This document shows positions 26,331 through 32,712 of a DNA stretch of 32,712 bases, piece after piece. Each line of letters opens with the position of its first letter. The first letter of the stretch is position 1. A model generated the notes under the pieces. That model did no database searches, was not told where the DNA came from, and was given only the letters and a program-made list of their open reading frames with translations. The translations under genes were made by a program, and so were the position numbers. This DNA comes from Candidatus Peregrinibacteria bacterium (GTDB taxonomy: Bacteria > Patescibacteriota > Gracilibacteria > Peribacterales > Peribacteraceae): assembly GCA_016196295.1 (NCBI GenBank), contig JACPYA010000052.1, positions 1 to 32,712 on the forward strand, written 5' to 3'.

Positions 26331-28676
26331 ATGGCTTCTGAGATTCTCTCCGGACAATTTGGGGCTAAAGACGATCCTGTTCTGCCTGGAACTCGGGAGT
26401 TCGAGGCGGCAGACCCTGGCAAAACCAGCCAGTTTGATTATCGCACTCCCACGACGCGATCGACGGGTACCGTCCGAACGGGAGGAACGTTAGATAAGAA
26501 AGAACTGTTGCGAAGAGTGGAAATGGCCGTCCCAGATCTGGCCCTTGAGGATTTGCGTTCGGCCGAAATGAGTTTGGATGCAGCCATTGCTGAGATTCAA
26601 ACCCGATTGCTGACGCAAGCTGCCGTTCAGAACACCATCAAAGATCGTCAAACCTGGGTCACGAATGTCATGAGTAATGTCTTGAAGTATGCTCGGCCAC
26701 CGCTGAGTGCCTTCCGACGCGAAGACGGTACGCATTATTTTATACACGATCCTTTTGCAGGCGGAGGCATGGGCATTGCGGCCAGAGTCGAGTCCGAAGC
26801 GGAGCCTGAAGCAGATCTTGTTATTAAAATGATGAATCCGACGGGCGCAACGGATCCTCATCGAGGGGATTTCCTCCGCAGAGCTCGTGATGAACGGTTA
26901 TATACGAGAAAGTTAAAAGGAATGCCCGGAGTCGTTCAGTACGTTGATGGCGGTGAAGTATTGGATGACCCGTACCTTGTCATGCTCGCATGTCGGGGAG
27001 TCACGCTTGATGATCTCTTGAATGCTGCGAGACGAGCGGGCCGAGAAGGCTTGCCGCCGGAATTCGTTCGGATACTGGGACATCGATTGGCTCAAACAAT
27101 GGAAGCAGTTCACAATGCCGAGATCGTCCTCACGGAAGAAGAAAGTCCGACAGAGCAACCTCAGACCATCCATGGAATCATCCATCGGGACTTAAAGCCG
27201 TCTAACATCATGACGAATGGCGCGGCGGAAGAAGTGATGGATTTTGGCATCGCTCGTTTTAAAGAGAGGGTTGGTCCTGGACTCACGGAGACAGGTGTCG
27301 GTCTTGGTTCCCTGGATCACATGGCGCCTGAGCAGAGGAGCGCGAAATATGTTGATGCACGAGCAGACGTCTATGCACTGGGAAGCACGCTCTACAATCT
27401 CCTTACGGGAAAACCTTTCGTTCCCGGAAAAGAGAAAACCGCGGCGTTCAAAAAGCAGACTGCCGTTCGAACGGCCGAGCACGATCTTGAATTGCAGAGG
27501 TGGAAACCGGTCGATCCCGAGCTGGTAGGCCTCCTCGATGAGATGCTCCAGGAAGATGTCGAGAAACGCCCCAAGACAATGGCCGTGGTCATGCGCAAGC
27601 TCAAGGAAATGGGAGTGGAAGACAAGTCCTTTGCCCCGGCAACAACGGTGGATTCGCTGTATCTCTATGACCACTCGAAGGAGAAAGCCGCTGATGCGAT
27701 TTACACAGAGATTGCTCGTGTATGCCGATACGTCGATGCGGTCCTCCAAGAACCAGGAGGACTCTCGAAAACAAGGATGGGAACGATTGCTGCACTCATC
27801 CTTGCTGCTGCAGGAACGATTGGAACTATCGGCTACAGATATTCTTCCGGGAAACCGGTTGTGGATGGAGTGAAGGCAGAAAGCCCCGATTCGAATTCAC
27901 ATGGAACCGTGCCAATTGAAAAAATTGAGCAGCCGGGAAGTGAAGAAAAAATAGAGGAACCCGAGGTGATTGATCAAAAAACACCGGTGCTGCTTAAGTT
28001 TACTCATCCGGAAGATGATCCTGGCAAATTGGTAGGCCTGGATTACATTCGTTTGCTGCGAAACCGGACAATCGATACTGAAGGAAAGGTGTCTGAGGAG
28101 TTTTTGCAGATCGATGGGAAAAATGCCATCCAAATTCGCGATGCGAATAATAATCTTCGGTCTTTTCGAATTGATGTATCTCTCGAAGAGGTCAAAGATT
28201 TACGAAAAATTTCTGGAGCCGATCCAATTCGAGACATCATGAAACCGGAAGTAGGAATAGTAATCTTGAATGGCAGAGGGGATTATGTTTTGGATATTCC
28301 ATACGTTGGGATATATATTTCGGATCAAGATATGTGGGCTCCTTTGAGAAAACCTAATGGCACGGCAGCTATAGATTATTCTAACATCACCCATCGCCCC
28401 AAGGCTCTCGATGAAGCGGGACTTGGTTCTAAGAAAGATCGCTTCACGAAGATGCAGGCAACAGGCAAGCTCCCTTCCGATCCAGATGGCGACAAATGGG
28501 GTGGAGGAGCGCAGGCGAAATACCACGCCGGTTCCCTGTTTGATAAATTGGATGAGAAATTGGGTCATTTGCCTGCGTATGGTTCTATTGAATCCTCTTC
28601 GCAATCTCCCCCGCCCGCTCCCGATGAACAGCGTGCCGCACGCCAGAAAACAGGTGGAGCCGTGAAGCAGGAATAA
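26331..28676 (+). CDS. transmembrane Ser/Thr protein kinase (kinase 1)
   Basis: 781 residues: an N-terminal helical region (KKELLRRVEMAVPDLALEDLRSAEMSLDAAI), then a Hanks-type kinase domain (about 130-430) with a Gly-rich loop (GGGMGIAARVE), Lys in DLVIKMM, catalytic loop HRDLKPSN (Asp287), DFGIARF and APEQRS. A membrane helix follows near 483-503 (IAALILAAAGTIGTIGY) and then an outer domain of about 260 residues that I do not recognise. All catalytic residues are present, so it should be active, sensing outside and phosphorylating inside. The ATG at 26331 is used because the promoter hexamer overlaps the earlier ATG. The last ~25 residues (APDEQRAARQKTGGAVKQE) are antisense to a hydrolase-gene relic and nearly repeat the tail of kinase 2. 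Confidence 0.9.
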   Translation: MASEILSGQFGAKDDPVLPGTREFEAADPGKTSQFDYRTPTTRSTGTVRTGGTLDKKELLRRVEMAVPDLALEDLRSAEMSLDAAIAEIQTRLLTQAAVQNTIKDRQTWVTNVMSNVLKYARPPLSAFRREDGTHYFIHDPFAGGGMGIAARVESEAEPEADLVIKMMNPTGATDPHRGDFLRRARDERLYTRKLKGMPGVVQYVDGGEVLDDPYLVMLACRGVTLDDLLNAARRAGREGLPPEFVRILGHRLAQTMEAVHNAEIVLTEEESPTEQPQTIHGIIHRDLKPSNIMTNGAAEEVMDFGIARFKERVGPGLTETGVGLGSLDHMAPEQRSAKYVDARADVYALGSTLYNLLTGKPFVPGKEKTAAFKKQTAVRTAEHDLELQRWKPVDPELVGLLDEMLQEDVEKRPKTMAVVMRKLKEMGVEDKSFAPATTVDSLYLYDHSKEKAADAIYTEIARVCRYVDAVLQEPGGLSKTRMGTIAALILAAAGTIGTIGYRYSSGKPVVDGVKAESPDSNSHGTVPIEKIEQPGSEEKIEEPEVIDQKTPVLLKFTHPEDDPGKLVGLDYIRLLRNRTIDTEGKVSEEFLQIDGKNAIQIRDANNNLRSFRIDVSLEEVKDLRKISGADPIRDIMKPEVGIVILNGRGDYVLDIPYVGIYISDQDMWAPLRKPNGTAAIDYSNITHRPKALDEAGLGSKKDRFTKMQATGKLPSDPDGDKWGGGAQAKYHAGSLFDKLDEKLGHLPAYGSIESSSQSPPPAPDEQRAARQKTGGAVKQE

Positions 28677-28680
28677 GGGA
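28591..28680 (-). pseudogene. antisense relic of an alpha/beta hydrolase 3' end
   Basis: The minus strand reads SLIPASRLHLFSGVRHAVHR then ERAGEIAKRIQ and a TAG. This matches the C-terminus of the intact hydrolase downstream (SLIPGSRLRLFSGVRHSVHR, ERAREIAGMF), including the catalytic His. Homology starts at TCCCTTATT, beyond the kinase 1 stop, and about 88% of roughly 82 bases agree. It lies inside the kinase 1 frame, so the kinase tail is read from its antisense. Confidence 0.7.
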
Positions 28681-28702
28681 ACGCATCTATATCAAGTTGG
28701 TC

Positions 28703-28710
28703 TATATTAT
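28703..28710 (+). promoter_or_regulatory. -10 region of kinase 2
   Basis: TATATTAT contains overlapping TATATT and TATTAT hexamers nine bases before ATG 28720. No clear -35 is seen, so read-through from the kinase 1 promoter is also possible. Confidence 0.45.
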
Positions 28711-28719
28711 CATCCCCCA

Positions 28720-30999
28720 ATGGCCACAGTTGATAATCCAGGGCTGGCTGTGACGCACGATGGCTCTATTCCGCTCCCGGTGGGTAAAGCCACAACGACG
28801 AGCTTTGAGCTCGCGACCACGCTCGAAATCAGCCCTCCAAAGGAGGCTGAAGTGGAGGAGCGCTTGCAGAGGACGAACCTGATGGATCTCCCGGAGGTGC
28901 AGGATGAAGTCCGTGCCTATCACGAGGGCAATGGAAAGATCGATAATGGCGTGGAGCTCGCGCGGCGTGTATCCGCACGGATCGCACGGTACCGAAGCGC
29001 CGCCGCCGCGATGACGAAGACCGTATTGGAGTTACCGGTACAACCCGATGCGCCGACTGTCTCGTTGGTCGTGGAGGGTAAAGCCGTGAAAGTTCTAAAG
29101 CTCGGAGCGGGAGCAACCTCGGATGCGTGGTTTGGCGTCGCCCTTACGGAGAAACGGCATCCAATGGTTCTGAAAATTTTGCGCAATAATGTCTCGGATG
29201 CACAAGTGAAACAACGACTGCATGCGCGCTTTGCGCGAGAGATCGAACTTCTGGAGTCACTGGATGGGAATGGCGCGCCCAAAGTGCTCCTTCACGGCAT
29301 GACGGAAGAAGGTCCGTATTTCGCCATGGAATATCACGCGGGCCACACACTCGATGGCCTGATGGAACAAGTCGAGGAGCCGGATGCTTTCCGCAACCCC
29401 GATGTGATCGTGCAGATCGCCATGGATATGGCGCATGCGCATGAGAAAGGAATCATCCATCGAGACTTGAAACCGGAGAACGTGCACATCGGTGATGACG
29501 GCCTCGTCCGTATTTTCGACTACGGTCTCGCCGCGGAAGCGGACGTCGAGAATCGCACGCGTCTTACGATGTCGAACACGGTCATGGGCACGCCGAAATA
29601 CATGGCTCCGGAGCAGAGTGTGTCCCCCCATGCCGCCACCGAGAAAGCTGATGTCTACAGTTTGGGATGCATCATCTGCGAAATGTACACACGGCACACG
29701 CCCTACGTCGCAGAGTCCGCGGTGCAGCTGATATCGATGCATTCGAATAACAGTTACCAACCGGATCTCACTGCCATTCCCGATCCCGACATCAGAGAGT
29801 TTGTCGCCCGCATGCTGACGAAAGTGACGAGCAAGGATGATTTGGCGAATGCTCGCAAGCGGCCCTCCATGCAGCAAGTCGCTCAATTTTTCTGGGAGCG
29901 GAGCTCCTACAAGAGACGTGTTGCCGGTTCCTACAATGAATTTTCCGGCATGCCAGTGGAGAAGAGAAAATTGCGTACGGTCGAAAGCCTTCCGGCAACC
30001 GAGGAAGGAGATCTTGCTATTCCTGCTGTTCAAAATAAAGGGGATGCGATGAAAACCTACTACGACTCGTATCCTGAGATGAAAGGACCGGCGCGATACC
30101 AGAGATATACCCGGGGACAATCATTCAAGATTATGGGTGGGGTGGCAGGCGCATTGGCTGCTACCACACTCGCGATTGCAACTGGTGTTCACTATCTTAA
30201 GAAAGAAAAAGATGACTCCGGTCCTATTACAACAGTTCCAGCAGTTGCAGAAATTGAGGAGCCAAAAGTTTCCGAAATGCATATGCAATTCCAGGAATCC
30301 GGAGAATTAAATTCTCTCGCCATTGTTCATTCGGAAAGAAAGAATCCTTTCGTAGTGTTCGGAAGGGATGGAATAACCGTATGGTCAAATGGAAAGCCGA
30401 CTCTTGAACTCTTTACCTGTCGCTCCAGGGGAATCGCTCAACTCCTGAACCAACCCGGTACCGAAAAGCTTCCGGGATGGTTGCAGGAAGATATCGCTAA
30501 ACCATTAATATTCAGCTATCCCAATGACGCCGGGATGTGTTTTATATCCACGTTGCATATTGGTTTCTTCATGCGCAGCAGTTCGGGAAAATTGATGTAT
30601 TTCGCGGGTCCCCAGAACAACGGTCTCCGAGAGAATGGCGAGACCTTCTTTGAAGATCCTGCTGGAAACAAAATATCACTGGGGAAAGGTATCGAATTTG
30701 GCGGGTCGTTCGAAGACTTCTGGCAACATCCCGAAATTGTTTCTCACGTGAAAAATTTTGATAACACTCAGTGGGACAAATCGGATCCCATTCCAGACAC
30801 GCACCCCTTTCGTGATGCTTTTCCGAAGGATACAGTACTCAAAGGGAAGACATATGCTCAGCAGCTATTCGCTGCATGGAAAAAGAAGGTAGAGGAACTT
30901 GAATCAGAAGCTAAAACATCCCCGCAATCTCCCGTGCTCGCTCCCGATGAACAGAGTGCCGCACGCCAGAAAACAGGCGCAAGCGTGAACCAGGAATAA
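28720..30999 (+). CDS. transmembrane Ser/Thr protein kinase (kinase 2)
   Basis: 759 residues with a helical N-terminal region, then a Hanks-type kinase domain (about 125-400): LGAGATSDAWFGV, Lys in MVLKILRNN, catalytic HRDLKPEN (247-254), IFDYGLAAE (DFG changed to DYG, a tolerated change) and MAPEQS. A membrane helix lies near 472-492 (GGVAGALAATTLAIATGVHYL), followed by an outer domain of about 260 residues that I do not recognise. The start ATG follows TATTAT (28705-28710) by nine bases. The arrangement parallels kinase 1, but sequence similarity outside the kinase core and the tail is low. The last 89 bases overlap the 3' end of the convergent hydrolase gene. Confidence 0.9.
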   Translation: MATVDNPGLAVTHDGSIPLPVGKATTTSFELATTLEISPPKEAEVEERLQRTNLMDLPEVQDEVRAYHEGNGKIDNGVELARRVSARIARYRSAAAAMTKTVLELPVQPDAPTVSLVVEGKAVKVLKLGAGATSDAWFGVALTEKRHPMVLKILRNNVSDAQVKQRLHARFAREIELLESLDGNGAPKVLLHGMTEEGPYFAMEYHAGHTLDGLMEQVEEPDAFRNPDVIVQIAMDMAHAHEKGIIHRDLKPENVHIGDDGLVRIFDYGLAAEADVENRTRLTMSNTVMGTPKYMAPEQSVSPHAATEKADVYSLGCIICEMYTRHTPYVAESAVQLISMHSNNSYQPDLTAIPDPDIREFVARMLTKVTSKDDLANARKRPSMQQVAQFFWERSSYKRRVAGSYNEFSGMPVEKRKLRTVESLPATEEGDLAIPAVQNKGDAMKTYYDSYPEMKGPARYQRYTRGQSFKIMGGVAGALAATTLAIATGVHYLKKEKDDSGPITTVPAVAEIEEPKVSEMHMQFQESGELNSLAIVHSERKNPFVVFGRDGITVWSNGKPTLELFTCRSRGIAQLLNQPGTEKLPGWLQEDIAKPLIFSYPNDAGMCFISTLHIGFFMRSSSGKLMYFAGPQNNGLRENGETFFEDPAGNKISLGKGIEFGGSFEDFWQHPEIVSHVKNFDNTQWDKSDPIPDTHPFRDAFPKDTVLKGKTYAQQLFAAWKKKVEELESEAKTSPQSPVLAPDEQSAARQKTGASVNQE

Positions 31000-31669
31000 G
31001 GGACTTCATGAGGTGGGCATCCGAGACGGGTGTCATACGGTCTTCCGTGCCCCAGAAAATGTCCGTTGGTACATCGATGCTCGGGAGCAGGTCGCGCAGG
31101 TCTTCCGCTGTCACGCGCATCAAGGTATCACGCATGATAGGGCTCGCTTTTTCGTAGTCATGCACGCGGACGAGCTTGTAGAGGAATTTCTTCCCGAGCG
31201 GTTGCAGCGCTCGGAGGCCCGGGATTGTGAGGAAGAATTTTCCGGTCTTTGCGAGCATCAGGCCTAGCATTCTTTTGAAGTGCCGTGGGTGGCGGATCCC
31301 CGCGGACGAGCAGAGGATGAGCCGCTTGATGCGCAAGTTTTTAGTTTTTGGTTTTTGGTTTTTGGTTTCCTTACTAAGGAGTTTAATCAAAATTCTTCCT
31401 CCATGAGAGTGACCAAGGAGGATCAGTTCCCGGTCGAGGAGATTATTGTTGCGGAGGTACTGGACGAACCAGTCGGCGTAATCATCCGTCGTCCACGGTC
31501 GAGATGGTTCCGGCTCACTGCCAAATCCCGGCAGGTCGGGCGTGAAGATCTCGATATCTTTGGCCGTGTGTTTCAGGGCAGTTCGCAGCTCCGTGAAGGA
31601 CTCTTTGGAGCCCCCCCACCCATGGAGACAAACAAGAGCCGGATTTTTTTGAGAATGATGAGAGAACAT
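30911..31669 (-). CDS. alpha/beta hydrolase
   Basis: 252 residues with the complete fold signature: oxyanion region ALVCLHGWGGSKES, FTPDLPGFG, nucleophile elbow GHSHGG (Ser88), acid in FWGTEDRMTP (Asp200) and the terminal His in GVRHSVHRE (His238). Substrate unknown; an esterase or lipase-like soluble enzyme is likely. ATG 31669 is used; the longer frame to 31714 has no start signal. Residues 101-111 (ETKNQKPKTKN) come from a TTTTTGG direct repeat inserted after the nucleophile helix. The 3' end overlaps kinase 2 (89 bases). Upstream on the same strand lie two truncated copies of its own 5' end, below a TATACT box. Confidence 0.88.
   Translation of the reverse strand: MFSHHSQKNPALVCLHGWGGSKESFTELRTALKHTAKDIEIFTPDLPGFGSEPEPSRPWTTDDYADWFVQYLRNNNLLDRELILLGHSHGGRILIKLLSKETKNQKPKTKNLRIKRLILCSSAGIRHPRHFKRMLGLMLAKTGKFFLTIPGLRALQPLGKKFLYKLVRVHDYEKASPIMRDTLMRVTAEDLRDLLPSIDVPTDIFWGTEDRMTPVSDAHLMKSLIPGSRLRLFSGVRHSVHRERAREIAGMF
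31336..31371. repeat. TTTTTGG direct repeat inside the hydrolase gene
   Basis: AGTTTTT and three GGTTTTT units in tandem, read on the minus strand as TKNQKPKTKN. It has the look of an intergenic repeat tolerated in a loop. Confidence 0.55.
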
Positions 31670-31700
31670 AGAGGGTTGAACCAGTGGCTTTCGCCACGGT

Positions 31701-31739
31701 TCACGGCAAGCCATGGAGACAAACGAGCACCGGATTCAT
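31701..31739 (-). pseudogene. hydrolase 5'-end relic, copy A
   Basis: The frame MNPVLVCLHGLP and a TGA matches the hydrolase start segment NPALVCLHG. It is followed on the minus strand by the palindrome ACCGTGGC-GAAA-GCCACTGGT. Its ATG overlaps the stop of copy B (ATGA). Confidence 0.7.
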
Positions 31740-31831
31740 ACAATAGGCTTTGGAACACCAGATGTGGTCGAACCAGTCGCTTCGCGACGGTTCATGGCGT
31801 CGCCATGCAAACAAACGAGGACGGGTTTCAT
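31736..31831 (-). pseudogene. hydrolase 5'-end relic, copy B
   Basis: A 31-codon frame beginning MKPVLVCLHG, the typical alpha/beta hydrolase start, then running into unrelated sequence (DAMNRREATGSTTSGVPKPIV) that includes the palindrome ACCGTCGC-GAA-GCGACTGGT. Units 31675-31740 and 31768-31833 are direct repeats of [palindrome + hydrolase 5' end], roughly 75-80% alike by eye. Confidence 0.7.
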
Positions 31832-31840
31832 GCGCGGAGG

Positions 31841-31846
31841 AGTATA
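31841..31846 (-). promoter_or_regulatory. -10 box of the hydrolase region
   Basis: Minus strand TATACT nine bases before the ATG of relic copy B. If transcription starts here, the intact hydrolase is the third frame on the message. Confidence 0.4.
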
Positions 31847-31858
31847 GCGGCCATTTCA

Positions 31859-31887
31859 TTGACAGGTGGGTTCTTTGTCTTTAAAAC
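31859..31887 (+). promoter_or_regulatory. sigma-70 promoter of the DksA/TraR-type gene
   Basis: Perfect TTGACA (31859-31864), 17-base spacer, TAAAAC (31882-31887), then eight bases to ATG 31896. It points to 31896 as the true start of the gene. Confidence 0.65.
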
Positions 31888-31895
31888 ACTTCCCC

Positions 31896-32024
31896 ATGTC
31901 TAATAATCATCTCGAAGGCGAAACAGAGGCACCGGTGAGACGGAGGCTCGCGACGTTCCAGGAGCGTCTCCAAAAACGTCGAGACGAACTCAAGAGGAGA
32001 TGGACCAATCGAGCAGTTTGCTGA
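31896..32024 (+). pseudogene. 5' part of DksA/TraR-type gene (frame-disrupted)
   Basis: A 42-codon frame (MSNNHLEGETEAPVRRRLATF, then QERLQKRRDELKRRW) with the basic coiled-coil look expected before a DksA/TraR zinc finger. It sits right below a good promoter but stops at 32024. The zinc-finger frame overlaps it in the -1 frame. A run of five A at 31972-31976 is a candidate slip or error site. A one-base loss, a programmed -1 shift or an assembly error would all explain it. Confidence 0.5.
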
Positions 32025-32317
32025 CGGGCGTGACAGCATCTGGAGACCTTATTGATCACGCACTAGATGAGGTCAATACGACCGTGAATGCGGGAATTGA
32101 AGAGAATCAATCTAAGGAGCTACAGAGACTCGATGATGCAATCGCTCGGATTCGAGAAGGATCGTATGGGGTTTGTGAAGGGTGCGGACAGAAGATTTCT
32201 ATCGAGCGATTGAACGCTCTCTCTTCAGTGACGACCTGTATCGCGTGTGCCCGGGATCGTGAGCGTTCAGGAGTCCAGCGTGTGATGGAGCAGTCTTCGA
32301 GGGGCGAGGAATCGTAA
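32000..32317 (+). CDS. DksA/TraR-type zinc-finger protein
   Basis: The 105-residue frame contains a helical region (LIDHALDEVNTTVNAGIEENQSKELQRLDDAIARIREGSYG) and the C4 zinc finger VCEGCGQKISIERLNALSSVTTCIACARDRE, with C-x2-C and C-x2-C ligands. Family members bind RNA polymerase through the secondary channel and tune transcription. The ATG at 32000 has GAGGAG directly against it (no spacing) and no promoter, so it is unlikely to be the natural start; the frame probably continues the coiled coil begun at 31896. The C-terminus (RVMEQSSRGEES) is short and polar. The following short ORF starts at the next base after the stop. Confidence 0.8.
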   Translation: MDQSSSLLTGVTASGDLIDHALDEVNTTVNAGIEENQSKELQRLDDAIARIREGSYGVCEGCGQKISIERLNALSSVTTCIACARDRERSGVQRVMEQSSRGEES

Positions 32318-32425
32318 ATGCGCCGGATATCACTCATAAAAAATGGTAGTACACATCCTCATTCTGCTTATCTCGTGGGTGACGGAGGTTCATATCTCTT
32401 CTGTGAGGCGTATGACAGCGCTTGA
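32318..32425 (+). CDS. possible small protein, 35 residues
   Basis: Starts at the base after the zinc-finger gene's stop (TAAATG), so coupled translation is possible. The product reads MRRISLIKNGSTHPHSAYLV, then GDGGSYLFCEAYDSA. The composition looks protein-like (alternating strand pattern) and not like random GC-rich frame, but no family is recognised. Confidence 0.35.
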   Translation: MRRISLIKNGSTHPHSAYLVGDGGSYLFCEAYDSA

Positions 32426-32440
32426 ACGAGCCAAAATTAT

Positions 32441-32453
32441 GGACAATTTGTCC
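32441..32453. promoter_or_regulatory. GGACAA-T-TTGTCC palindrome, possible operator
   Basis: Perfect 6-bp inverted repeat with a one-base centre, nine bases upstream of a CATAAT hexamer (32463-32468). The loop is too short for a hairpin, so a protein-binding site is more likely than a terminator. Confidence 0.4.
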
Positions 32454-32511
32454 TTTTAATCGCATAATGAAAAAGCGCGTTCCTTTACACCACTAGAAAG
32501 GAGGTGAACGT

Positions 32512-32712
32512 ATGGCAGCAATCGTCTATCCGTTCCACGTCAGCGAGCGTATCGTCTTTGAGGAAATCTACTTCCCGAAGCGAGCGGCCTACTACGGCAC
32601 GATTTTCACAGCGCTACTTAAAGGTCATGATGAGGACACTGTGAGGACGTATCTTCGCAGAAATGCCAAGTCTCTTCTGGAGGAATTGCGGGAGTTCTCC
32701 GTTATTCTCGAT
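32512..32712 (+). CDS. hypothetical protein, partial at window end
   Basis: The first 67 residues are visible: MAAIVYPFHVSERIVFEEIY, FPKRAAYYGTIFTALLKGHD, then EDTVRTYLRRNAKSLLEELREFSVILD. It looks soluble and helical; no family recognised. The start is certain: AAGGAGGTGA (32498-32507) lies five bases upstream, a full-strength Shine-Dalgarno site that is exceptional in this window. A nine-codon frame (MKKRVPLHH) at 32467-32496 ends just before it and could be a leader peptide. The gene runs off the window edge. Confidence 0.7.
   Translation, partial: MAAIVYPFHVSERIVFEEIYFPKRAAYYGTIFTALLKGHDEDTVRTYLRRNAKSLLEELREFSVILD

Noticed and set aside
28600-30999. Conserved kinase tail APDEQxAARQKTG as a sorting or targeting signal
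   Set aside because: The opposite strand explains it as the end of an alpha/beta hydrolase gene, and the DNA match continues past the kinase stop codons.
1-32712. CRISPR array
   Set aside because: No set of regularly spaced identical repeats with unique spacers. The repeats present are palindromes, short tandem units or single copies.
1-32712. UGA recoded as glycine (code 25)
   Set aside because: Many intact genes here end naturally at TGA (metG, virB4, nrnA-neighbour genes, the PUR-like gene), and no conserved Gly position uses TGA.

Overview
This window reads as a chromosomal stretch of a Candidate Phyla Radiation (Patescibacteria) bacterium, probably of the Peregrinibacteria/Peribacteria side. 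That is an inference from several signs. Genes are small and tightly packed. There are type IV secretion pilin-like genes and a VirB4 ATPase with no complete conjugation locus. A MurF-like ligase carries an N-terminal membrane domain, and S-layer and thrombospondin-3 repeat proteins are present. TGA ends many genes, so the UGA=Gly code of Gracilibacteria/Absconditabacteria is not in use here. Most of the window is GC-rich, with a few clearly AT-rich patches.

Layout. 1-500: two tRNA-Gly genes on the minus strand. 507-1927: three overlapping VirB2/TrbC-like pilin genes. 2021-6927: metG preceded by a relic of another metG 5' end, a small unknown gene, a PUR-alpha-like gene, an S-layer/TSP3 protein and fmt. 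6967-9831: a DUF1559 pseudopilin-like protein with an unusual N-terminal extension, then rbfA-nrnA. 9898-10427: a Phd/RelE-type toxin-antitoxin pair. 10430-13338: a diversity-generating retroelement (DGR) made of a target gene with a C-terminal variable repeat, a downstream GAAA-loop hairpin, the template repeat, an opposite-strand avd and a reverse transcriptase. The RT runs into the 3' end of virB4 (13166-15178). 15418-20379: a lipoprotein, argS, an SH3/degenerate-deacetylase lipoprotein and small membrane proteins. 20434-24885: a minus-strand envelope block (FemAB-like transferase, a four-helix IVP-type protein in an AT-rich cassette, a DegT-type aminotransferase, the MurF-like ligase). 25021-30999: an acidic membrane-anchored protein and two transmembrane Ser/Thr kinases. 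30911-32712: an alpha/beta hydrolase with tandem 5'-end relics, a frame-disrupted DksA/TraR-type gene, a short ORF and a partial gene.

System level. The DGR is the clearest special system. Over the first 48 aligned bases of TR/VR every mismatch lies at a template adenine (11 of 11). Three further patterns recur. (1) Many genes have a TANNNT hexamer about six bases before the start codon, which predicts leaderless mRNAs; Shine-Dalgarno sites are rare and stand out at the DGR target gene and the last gene. (2) Short palindromic or direct repeats are inserted in frame inside several genes (metG, fmt, FemAB four times, DegT, murF, hydrolase). (3) Relics of gene ends occur next to intact genes: a metG 5' end, two hydrolase 5' ends, and an antisense hydrolase 3' end that now forms the tail of a kinase.

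All calls were made by reading the sequence. No database search or structure prediction was run.
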